This document shows positions 11,615 to 22,051 of a DNA stretch of 64,000 nucleotides, piece after piece. Under the pieces are notes generated by a model. It saw nothing but the letters and a program-made list of their open reading frames with translations, searched no databases and was not told where the DNA came from. Each line of letters begins with the position of its first letter. The stretch's first letter is position 1. The DNA comes from Trichoplax adhaerens (taxonomy: Eukaryota > Placozoa > Uniplacotomia > Trichoplacea > Trichoplacidae). The stretch spans positions 1,478,452 through 1,542,451 of the forward strand of contig NW_002060952.1 in assembly GCF_000150275.1 (NCBI RefSeq). Reading direction: 5' to 3'. A program made the translations under genes and the position numbers.

Positions 11615-14600
11615 TTACAACTCTGCTGTAGTTGCAGATGGCATGGGATCTAAAAGGTGACATATTTGCAAAACATTAGATAGAAGTAATGAATTTTAAG
11701 TTACGCAAAAAAGAATCGAATGTAGTCTACTGACCTGATTTCAACTGTAATACTTCTCGACTTCGATTTATAGCTTCCAGTTTGTGTCTAAAGTGATGAA
11801 AAGTACAACGTAACGTGTCAGTTGTATTCATCAAAACTGCGCTGACTTGCACGTAAAGTAACACTTACTTGAGAGTTTGTGCTTCATATTCACAGTTATC
11901 AGCTAATTGTCGCAAATTCAATAACAGTAGAATCTTTTCTCTAAAATGGAAAATTAGCATTTTACAATCTAGCATTACAAAGATTTTAGCATACCAGCTT
12001 ACCTTAAGTCATTGAACGCTTGGCATATTTCTTCAGTTGGCATAGGTGCAGGCGCTACATAAGAAAGGGAATTATCAGATTTTTACTCTACATGTGAATA
12101 CTTACAACCAAAAAGAATTATCTTTACGTTTTAAACTGGAATTACTTACGAAGATCGTATTCTGAAAGAAATTGCTCTACAGCTTTGGTTTTTTTCTGAC
12201 CAATTGACAAAGGCAGTTTCATCTAGAGAGAGTAAAGAGTGATCAGCGAAAAATAGTACTACGATTCCGGAATTTTAAAAAATAGCGCTCCTACATTCCT
12301 AGTCTTACCCTACTGCTGCGAAGCCAAACACCACTAGACTTTTCAGGAAATTTGATGATTGCGGTATCGGTAGATGACTAAAGGAAAGGATATTTACATC
12401 ATATTTTATAAAAGAATATGGATACATAATCAAATTACAACGTGAACGAATACTCAAATTAGTGGCATTTACTTGATTATGATCTCCTTTCTTTTTCAAA
12501 GACTTCTTCTTAGCTGATTTACGGCCTGAAGGGGGATGTCTACAAATAGTTTTCGTATAAATTAATATAGTGTTAGTAAAATAAGTGCAAGTAAGCTTAC
12601 TGGCATGCGTATGAAATATCATGCAAGCTTACTTTGCTTCTTTCTTCTCATTTGCAGTCATGAGGCGAACGAGCCCTTCCTGTCCTTTGACGCGTTCCTT
12701 ACGTTGCGCCTCAATCGCCTTAAGCTCTACCATTAGCATTTCTTCTTCTTTAACCTAATAGAATGTATGAAATTGGGATATGGACGAAATTGCATGGTCA
12801 TGGACAAAAACTATGAAGATATGTCGACTAAACGAAAGCGATACCTCCTCTGAAGTACGATTGTATAACTTTTCGAGTTGAGATTTACGAGAAGCTTCGT
12901 GTGCAGCATCGAAAATAAATATTTTTTCGTCTAAACCTCGTGCCTATCATATAGCATGTTAAACATAAAAGTAAAATAGTTATATTATAAAATCGATATT
13001 ATAGGTCATAATTAACTATTACCAATGGTCCTATAGATAATTAAATTTGAATATGTATCATGTTATGGTAATAGACTAACTTTCATTATTGTAAATAGGT
13101 GCAATGAAAAATCTACTAGTTCACATGGAAGCATACCTTTATCAGTCTATTCCTGATATCATAATATCTTTCAATTAGATCTTCCATGGTGCGATTCTGT
13201 AATTTCAAAAATGCAATAATTAATTTACTGTTGAACGATATCATGGTCTCTATATTAGTTAGATGATTTAATTAAGATTGATACCGGAAATCGAGCGGAA
13301 TCAAAACGATCGTAAATGACTACGAATTGCAGATGAAAAGTCCTAATCAAGTACAAAGAACACATTAGCTATTACTATTAACAATTATCACCATTGACCA
13401 AGTGAATGAGTCTGGTATTACCTGCAAAGACTAAATAAATGATCTGTTTCTTCTCTAGTCCAATTAGATCCAGTATCATCATGCAAATATTGCTAGAATA
13501 GCAATAGTTATCGTTACTTGCCAACCAATTTATATAAAAGGGTTAAAATTAAAAGTAGCTCGGTTGAATCGAATTTACTTACCTCATATTCTTCTGGTGT
13601 ATAGGTGAACACTTTAGGTTGCTGTTATAAAAATGTAGCGCATTTAATCACGATAAAAAAAGTGACCGGCTGAACAGAACTATTTGAACCGTAAATTGAC
13701 GGAAAATCGGCTAAAGTACTCACGATATTAAACTTGGAAAAAGCATAAGGCTTCGCAACATCTGCAGCTCGCCTCCAGTGATGAAGGCTTGCTCCATCCT
13801 ATAATAATATCAATATAAGCTCATAATGGTCAGTCTATTTTTTAACTATTACAGGTACATTTTGAAAACAAACTCTTCGCTATTAGCTTTTTAACAGAAG
13901 ATTTTAATATAACTGTGTGTGTATGATTCGATTCGATTTGTGAAATACCACTTACAAATGAGTATATATCTACCATAGCACTACAGCTTACGATGCTAGC
14001 CGCAAGGTATATATTTTAATTTTAAAGCTTACCGTTCTAGCAGGATTAGAAAAGGGTGCCCAACACCAACGCCTAGCTCGTGAACGTCCAAGCTTAGCTT
14101 TCACTTGTTTGTAACCTCCAGAAGTTGTACTCATGTCTTCCACATTTTGTTGCCTAAGTTAGATATTAATTGTACAGTTATTAATCTAAGCAGCCAGAGC
14201 TACACAATATAATAAAGATGTTGGTCTATTGCAAAAGTATACTAATGTTTACAAAAACTTTAACGGATAGTGATTCTCAAGCCAGTAATTTTGTTTCATA
14301 AAATTTAAACATTGATGAAGTAATAAAATAAAGACAAAATTAACGTTATATTAATTGCAATCGATTACAGCAATACATTAGCATAATCGATCGCCTTTCT
14401 AAAATATAGTAGCAATTTTATATATTCCAAAATTGTAATTGAAGTTCATCTTTCTAGAAATTCTTTTCGTGATAAAGGATGAAACAGCCATTCTCTATGC
14501 GTATTTCATTATAAACCGGTAGAGTGCAACACTCATGGTCTTCCACTTATAGAGGCAATCTCATGAAATCAGCTTAATAGCTCGTACGATCTTATATTAT

Positions 14601-16151
14601 CGCGAAGGTAATAGCAACAATATTACTTACCCTTTCTCAAAATTCAATAAAGCAAAGACTTCACGATTCATTCCTTCCGGTCGCTTAGCAATAGCCTGAG
14701 GTTTAGAGGTCTTCTTGGTCTGAAGATTATTAAAAAGCGGAATCCAGTTATTCGAGATTGTGCATGGATTGGTATTAGTCAAATAGGTTTATACGCTTAC
14801 ATACTCGTGTTAAGACTCAAAAGAGAGAATCCGATATGGTGTCAATGTGATATCATTGGACATCAATGGCAAATGTTAATTATAGAAATCATCTGAACAT
14901 ACATTACGTATTGATGCCTGATGAGATGATACAGCTATGCTAAAACCGTTAATCATACTATGTCTGTAGACTGCAGTTTCAGGTCACCAGTTAATAGGTT
15001 TATATTTTATGACGACATCATTTTATTGTGAGCAATGCAATGTGATAAAATGGATGAAATGCTAATTGTCAAGTACTGGATATACTGTATATATCCAGCA
15101 TATCCCGGATTCTTTGGTTGTTGCCGGGGACTGACCGTAACCTATGCGTACATCGTTATGGACTTCTACTCCATGACAAGTATCATCAGTCGTTCTAGGA
15201 GAAGGCTTACAATGATAACGAAATCAGAAGCGAAATATAGACCTGTTACCTAGAAGAATGGATCTGATTGACATGATCGCTGGCATTGGATATGGTTAAC
15301 TGTAAAAGCTGTTACACTAACAGTACATTACTGTAAGGTAAAGTTGAATTGACTGGGCCAAAAACAACCTAAAGTGAATTGGAGATGTCTAGCCACCTGT
15401 ATGTACATTTCTTGCATAAGGCGTGCAACTGTATTTCCAGCTATGCTACTGCTACCCTCTATCCTCATCCTCTACGCATATGTATAATGTAGCACTGCAA
15501 ATTCGATTTGCCCTAGCCATCAATCTAATTTTACTGTTATAGCAGACTATTTTAATCATGCAGATTCTACTAGGGCTGATTGTCCAACAGCAAGGCGAAA
15601 ATAACCGGTTGATCCTTTGACAACCAACTATGCAACAGCTAGCCCCAATTCTTGCTAAAGGCAACGCTTGTTTATTTATAGCCACGAAACTATTCTGCCG
15701 TTATGGTCAACCTTGGCTAGGTTATCCCTGTTACTACATCTGCACATGGCAAAGTACAGTAGGCAATCTAATCATGAAATAACGAAGAAATGATAGTCTA
15801 TCCAAGAAATTGGGTTCATTTGGCAGTGAGTTTTTTGGTTCTTTTTTCACGGTTCTACACTGGTCTAGTAGTTGCGTAATGTGGAGTCAACGCTCTTCTG
15901 TTGGCTCGATTCTGATACTAACTCTTGCCTTCGGTATAGCACAAGACGTGACAGTGAACGTTACTGACTAGACCCATGTCGGCGTCATCATCGCTTTTGT
16001 TAGCGATGATTGCATGTCTGCTCAAAGTAATGGAATAGAAAAAATGAAACAATTTTACCTTATTTGAACCAATAATTGCCTCCTTAGTAACTGTTGGACT
16101 TTCATTACTTGTTGGATCGTTAATTTCTAAAATTTCTCTCACGTCGGCCAT
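11615..16151 (-). CDS. DMAP1: DNA methyltransferase 1-associated protein 1 (NuA4/SRCAP subunit)
   Basis: Nuclear subunit of the NuA4/TIP60 acetyltransferase and SRCAP remodelling complexes (yeast Swc4). Seventeen exons join in phase to 415 residues (human 467): 16151-16059, 14719-14631, 14153-14033, 13798-13724, 13621-13583, 13492-13422, 13342-13285, 13196-13137, 12943-12845, 12754-12633, 12539-12473, 12377-12309, 12222-12150, 12054-12003, 11940-11869, 11787-11735 and 11649-11615. The reading frame is open upstream of 16151, but this Met begins MADVREILEI, matching the family start. Later landmarks are KRPEGMNREVFALL, DGASLHHWRRAA, the SANT-like region WTREETDHLFSL and FVVIYDRFD, ERYYDIRNRL, a Lys/Glu-rich helix, and the DMAP1 C-terminal domain (WLRSSRMKLPLSIGQKKTK). 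Intron 1 is the only large one (1.3 kb). The gene lacks the long vertebrate C-terminal tail. Confidence 0.96.
14720..16058 (-). other. Large first intron of DMAP1
   Basis: A 1.34 kb intron between a GTAAAA donor at 16058 and a CAG acceptor at 14720. Open frames inside it (15035-15253 plus, 15452-15685 minus) show no family resemblance, and I see no exon. First introns of this size often carry regulatory elements, but none is recognisable here. Confidence 0.7.
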
Positions 16152-16550
16152 AACTGTATTAATTTTGGCGCTGCAAGTCGAGTGTTGACTGTCAGCCAAG
16201 AGCCATTCAAACAGCGCAATGGTACGAGTGAGCTGACGAGTGTCACTATATTGAGTTGGTGACACCGAGAAGTGAGTTGTACCGTCGTGTACGTCACTTC
16301 TGGTGCAGCTCATACAAGCAAGGCATTTCATCACAGTAATCCATAGTATGCTAGTGTCATGTACAGTAAGCGTGTTAACACTGCACTGTACAGTACACTG
16401 TACTACACACTACTGTACTGTACAGTTGTCCCGTCCTTCCCGCTATTGTCCTAATTCAGTACAGTGACAGTACGATGATCCGCATCACTATGTCGTTGAT
16501 ACGTGAGATATACTGTACTCAGTATCCTCATCGCAACAGTATTTCTTGGC
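16152..16550. promoter_or_regulatory. DMAP1 upstream region with clustered TACAGTAC motifs
   Basis: About 400 bp lie between the DMAP1 start codon and the tandem array. The stretch 16376-16430 is unusually rich in overlapping tgtacagtac/gtactgtac palindromes. It is the expected place for the DMAP1 promoter, but no core element is proven. Calling it regulatory is inference from position. Confidence 0.35.
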
Positions 16551-19070
16551 TTGAGCCCAAGCCAACTTCAGTTCATGCGTGACTGACTGATTGCTACGTC
16601 TTCCGCATTTCGCATCAGTATTTTTGCTGCTGATGCTAAAGCCAACTTCACTTCATTGGCGACTGATGCTACGTCTTCCGGATCTCGCATCAGTATTTCT
16701 TCGGCTGATGCTAATGCAAGCTTCAGTGGATGCGTGGCTGATGCTACGTCTCCCGGATTTCGTATCAATATTTTTGCGGCTGATGCTAAAGCAAACTTCA
16801 GTTGATGCGTGGCTGATGCTAAAGCTAACTTCAGTTGATGCGTGGCTGATGCTAAAGCAAGCTTCAGTGGATGCGTGGCTGATGCTACGTCTTCCGGATT
16901 TGGTATCAGTATTTTTGCGGCTGTTGCTAAAGCCAATTCAATTCATTGGTGACTGATGCTACGTCTTCCGGATTTCGCATCAGTATTTCTTCGGCTGATG
17001 CTAATGCAAGCTTCAGTGGATGCATGGCTGTTGCTACGTCTTGCGGATTTCGTATCAGTATTTTTACGGCTGATATTAAAGCAAACTTCAGTTGATGCGT
17101 GACTGATGCTACGTCTTCCAAATTTCGCATCAGCATTGTTTCGGTTGAAGCGTGGCTGATACTACGTCTTCCAGATTTCCCATCAGTATTTTTGCGGCTG
17201 ATGCTAAAGCAAACCTCAGTTGATGCGTGGCTGATGCCACGTCTTCCGGATTTCGTATCAGTATTTTTGCGGCTGATGCTAAAGCAAACTTCAGTTGATG
17301 CATGGCTGATGCTAATGCAAACTCCAGTGCATGCGTGACTGATGCTACGTCTTTCGGATTTCATATCAGTATTTTTGCGGCTGATGCTAAAGCAAACTTC
17401 AGTTGATGCGTGGCTGATGCTAATGCAAACTTCAGTTGATGCGTGACTGATGCTACGTCTTCCGGATTTCGTATCAGTATTTTTGCGGCTGATGCTAAAG
17501 TACAGTATACAGTACTTCAGTTGATGCGTGGCTGATGCTGATGCAAACTTCAGTTGATGCGTGACTGATGCTACGTCTTACGGATTTCGTATCAGTATTT
17601 TTGCGGCTGATGCTAAAGTAAACTACAGTTGATGCGTGGCTGATGCTAATGCAAACTTCAGTTGATGCGTGACTGATGCTACGTCTTCCGGATTTCGTAT
17701 CAGTACTTTTGCGGCTGATGCTAAAGTAAACTTCAGTTGATGCGTGGCTGATGCTGATGCAAACTTCAGTTGATGCGTGACTGATGCTACGTTTTCCGGA
17801 TTTCGTATCAGTATTTTTGCGGCTGATTCTAAAGTACAGTATACTTCAGTTGATGCGTGGCTGATGCTAAAGCAAACCTCAGTTGATGCGTGGCTGATGC
17901 TACGTCTTCCAAATTTCGCATCACTATTTTTTCGGTTGATGCGTAACTGATGCTACGTCTCCGGATTTCATATCAGTATTTTTGCGGCTGATGCTAAAGT
18001 AAACTTCAGTTGATGCGTGGCTGATGCTGATGCAAACTTCAGTTGATGCGTGACTGATGCTACGTTTTCCGGATTTCGTATCAGTATTTTTGCGGCTGAT
18101 GCTAAAGTACAGTATACTTCAGTTGATGCGTGGCTGATGCTACGTCTTCCAAATTTCGCATCACTATTTTTTCGGTTGATGCGTAACTGATGCTACGTCT
18201 CCGGATTTCATATCAGTATTTTTGCGGCTGATGCTAAAGTAAACTTCAGTTGATGCGTGGCTGATGCTGATGCAAACTTCAGTTGATGCGTGACTGATGC
18301 TACGCTTTCCGGATTTCGTATCAGTATTTTTGCGGCTGATGCTAAAGTACAGTATACTTCAGTTGATGCGTGGCTGATGCTAAAGCAAACCTCAGTTGAT
18401 GCGTGGCTGATGCTACGTCTTCCAAATTTCGCATCACTATTTTTTCGGTTGATGCGTAACTGATGCTACGTCTCCGGATTTCATATCAGTATTTTTGCGG
18501 CTGATGCTAAAGTAAACTTCAGTTGATGCGTGGCTGATGCTGATGCAAACTTCAGTTGATGCGTGACTGATGCTACGTTTTCCGGATTTCGTATCAGTAT
18601 TTTTGCGGCTGATGCTAAAGTACAGTATACTTCAGTTGATGCGTGGCTGATGCTACGTCTTCCAAATTTCGCATCACTATTTTTTCGGTTGATGCGTAAC
18701 TGATGCTACGTCTCCGGATTTCATATCAGTATTTTTGCGGCTGATGCTAAAGTAAACTTCAGTTGATGCGTGGCTGATGCTGATGCAAACTTCAGTTGAT
18801 GCGTGACTGATGCTACGCTTTCCGGATTTCGTATCAGTATTTTTGCGGCTGATGCTAAAGTACAGTATACTTCAGTTGATGCGTGGCTGATGCTAAAGCA
18901 AACCTCAGTTGATGCGTGGCTGATGCTACGTCTTCCAAATTTCGCATCACTATTTTTTCGGTTGATGCGTAACTGATGCTACGTCTCCGGATTTCGCATC
19001 AGTATTTTTGCGGCTGATGCTAAAGCAAACCTCAGTTGATACGTGGCTGATGCTACGTCTGGCAAATTTC
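16550..19070. repeat. Nested minisatellite: 33/75 bp units, 240/273 and 513 bp higher-order repeats
   Basis: The basic 75 bp unit runs from gcgtggctgatgctacgtct through ttccggatttcgtatcag to aaacttcagttgat. A 33 bp unit is the same sequence lacking 42 bp between two GGCTGATGC copies, so it looks derived by recombination across that 9 bp homology. From 17.8 kb the array is organised at a higher order. The marker acg(t/c)tttccgg recurs at 17789, 18062, 18302, 18575 and 18815, with spacings of 273, 240, 273 and 240. That is a 513 bp super-unit, copied twice with a partial third, and the t/c variant alternates with it. All these periods are multiples of three. The first part (16568-17364) is open on the minus strand as a 25- or 11-residue repeat. 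Later units carry frame-breaking indels, so coding function is doubtful. Confidence 0.9.
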
Positions 19071-19079
19071 GCGTCAATG

Positions 19080-20550
19080 GAAGAAAATGCAACTGTAGCA
19101 CCATGGACTCCCAAGGTATTTGGTCAGTTTGAGGAGTCCATGGTAGTACCTTATGCAAGAAATGTGTCGTAGATAGAAGCTGATGATGAGATGGTTTGAC
19201 CCATATCACAGCCTAAGGTAGCAGCGATCAGGCTCCTTAGACAAACTCTTAAAATATCATTTTGACGAGCCTATGGTAGTACTGTTCATTATGCAGAAAT
19301 GTGTAGAAGATAGAGACTGATGATGAGGCGTCTTGGCTCATATTACCAACCGAACATAGTAGTAGTCAGGTTAATAAACTCGAAGATACCTGGTCATTTT
19401 GAGGAGTTCTTGCTAGCTAGCATACAGTACTATGCAAGAAATGTTCAGTAGATACAGGCTAATGACTGGACAGCTCGAGTCGCTCGACTTATATTACGAG
19501 TATAAGGTAGCAGCGGTCAAGCTCCCTAGCTAAACTCCTAAAATATCATTTTGAGGAGCCCATGGCAGTGCTATTCATCGTGTAGAAATGTATAGTAGAG
19601 AGAGATTGATAATAAGGCGGCTTGACTCATATAACGAACCTAACGTACAGCAGCAGCAGTCAGGTGAATGGACTCCTAAGATACCTGGGGTCACTTTGAG
19701 GAGTGCTTGGTAGTATACTATGCAAGGAATATTCAGTAGACACAAACTGATGATGGGACGGCTCGAGTCGCTCGACCTATATTACGAGCCTAAAAAGGTA
19801 GCATCGGTCAAGCTCCTTAGCTAAACTCTTAAAATATCATTTTGAGGAGCCCAAGGTAGTACTATTAGCAGCGGTCAAGCTCCCTAGCTAAACTCCTAAA
19901 ATATTATTTTGAGGAGCCCAAGGCAGTACTATTAGCAGCGGTCAAGCTCCCTAGCTAAACTCCTAAAATATCATTTTGAGCAGTCCATATTAGGACTATT
20001 CATAGTGCAGAAATGTATAGTAGAGAGAGACTGATAATAAGGCGGCTTGACTCATATAACAAACCTAACGTACAGCAGCAGCAGTCAGGTGAATGGACTC
20101 CTCTAAGATACCTGGGTCACTTTGAGGAGTGCTTGGTAGTATACTATGCAAGGAATATTCAGTAGACACAAACTGATGATGGGACGGCTCGAGTCGCTCG
20201 ACCTATATTACGAGCCTAAGGTAGCATCGGTCAAGCTCCTTAGCTAAACTCCTAAAATACCATTTTGAGGAGCCCATGGTAGTACTATTCATCGTGTAGA
20301 AATGTATAGTAGATACAGACTGATAATAAGGTGGCTTGGCTCATATAACGAACCTAGCGTATGAGTGGCAGTTAGTCTGATGAACTACTAAAATACCTAG
20401 TGAGCTTGAAGAGTCTAGGCTAGTACATTATGCAAGAACTGTTCAGTAGACAGAGGTTGATAATTAATTAATGGGACGGCTCAACTTATATTACGAGCCG
20501 TCGGTAGTGGCAGTCAAGCTCCTTCGTTAAACTCCTGAAATATCATGCTG
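19080..20550. repeat. Second tandem array, about 145 bp units in A/B dimers
   Basis: The phrase tttgaggag(t/c)cc and variants recurs near 19127, 19260, 19398, 19548, 19690, 19840, 19910, 19970, 20118, 20262 and 20407. Most spacings are near 145 bp. Two unit types alternate: one carries aaaatatcattttgaggagc, the other gatacctgggtcactttga. A short 65-70 bp sub-unit is triplicated around 19840-19980. Other shared phrases are tagctaaactcctaaaatat and the dyad ctcgagtcgctcga. The first unit holds a perfect 11 bp inverted repeat, ccatggactcc (19101-19111) and ggagtccatgg (19133-19143). The array is unrelated in sequence to the one it abuts. Confidence 0.85.
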
Positions 20551-21655
20551 GCTTCATTTGGCCCTAGTAGTTATTACCGCCAAATTAATTATCAAGTCTA
20601 AGCATAAATTCTAGTATTCTACCTTTTAGTTACAATAACGGAAGTTTGTTGATGGAACTCCATTTCTTTTCGACCTATGAGCTAACTTTATCTCGTTTTG
20701 TGTACCGATACGAGAATAATACTGTAGAATATTGACCATAATAGCATCGAATACATAGTAAAATTCATCATATATAGTGGCCTATATTGCCAGTCAACAA
20801 TAAAAGTCAAAGACCTTCTGTAGGATCAAGTTCGTTGTCAAATAAGAGAGTGAGCCTGAATTGGTTTGATAATATAAAATTATTTTATTACGGATAATAT
20901 CTAGTAAACTATCGTATACCGCAGACTGGATCTATTGAAAATGAAGTAATTTGGAAATCAATCAGTATAGAATAATTTGAAAAAGCTATAACTAGATAAA
21001 TACTCCATTTAATCGTCAATTTCAGCGGTAAAACGTATCAAAAACAGATACCAGCAGCTAAAGTAATCAAGCTAACTGATATATTAACTGTAAATAACAA
21101 TAGCTATATTAATATAATTTTCTTTCGTTTCGATAATCATATAAAGCTCAGCAATATTACAATTATAACAGTGTTAGTGGAATAAGAAAAGATTCAAATC
21201 TCGATCATACCAATAGAATATTTGTATATTACCATCAAGTAATATTGTATACTGGAATTTATAGACAAAACATATATATTTATCTTTCATTGCTTTGCGT
21301 CATTTTACTATAATATTCAATATGTCAAAATAACACCTTGAATATCTTACTAGATTGCATTTGATAAAAATAGAAAAATTAGGAGTTTGAAGTATCTTAA
21401 TTGATTTAGCTCAATTTTTGCTATAATAAATTTTAGCCATATGGAGTATCCGAGTTGTAAAAGATTTTTGTCGGATGGCAGTAGAAAAATAAGAATGATA
21501 AAGACAACATCCGACAATGAAACAAGGCTATCAAACATTAAAAAATGAATATTTTCAATATTTTACAATAAGTATGTATATTTAGATGTATTTATAGATT
21601 CATCTATAGAAAAAGAAAAATAGAATGATAAATTAAGTATACATATTTATAACAG
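20551..21655. other. Intergenic AT-rich DNA
   Basis: I see no gene, RNA or clear repeat here. The open frame on the minus strand at 21350-21538 is low-complexity and resembles no family. Confidence 0.5.
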
Positions 21656-22040
21656 ATGCTTAATACTTCCGATGAAGCATCAGTAATAGCAGCCATACTA
21701 TGATATTTGAGCGAGTTATGTGATTCTCGCTTGAATATTAAAGTAGATATGGAGTTACTCGTTGGCAACAGATTGTAAAGGCTACCAAGTCAAATAAGTT
21801 ACCACAGTCGATTTATTCAGGAAGATTGCTCCAATAGCGAAACTAGCTTATCAGCAATAGCGCTCCTACTATGATATTCGAGCGGGTTATACGGTTCCTT
21901 CTTCAATATTAAAGTAGATATTGGAGTTGTTTGTTGGCAAGAGATTGTGAAGGCTGCCAGGTCGAATAAGTTGCCACAGTCGATCTATTTATGAAAATTA
22001 GGTCAAAAACGAAGCTAGGTTATTATCTATTGAAGTGTAG
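21656..22040. repeat. 171 bp tandem duplication next to TTLL7
   Basis: Two copies about 171 bp apart share tatgatatt(t/c)gagcg, caatattaaagtagatat, ttggcaacagattgtaaagg or its close variant, and ttgccacagtcgat. A third, truncated copy starts near 22003. The block lies immediately beyond the TTLL7 stop codon, so it may form part of its 3' UTR. Confidence 0.75.
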
Positions 22041-22051
22041 ATGCTCAATAG

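Noticed and set aside
15035-15685. Genes within DMAP1 intron 1
   Set aside because: The two open frames are short and without homology, and flanking DMAP1 exons splice across them in phase.
16550-19070. CRISPR-like array
   Set aside because: Repeats are head-to-tail with no unique spacers of constant length, and the genome is clearly eukaryotic.
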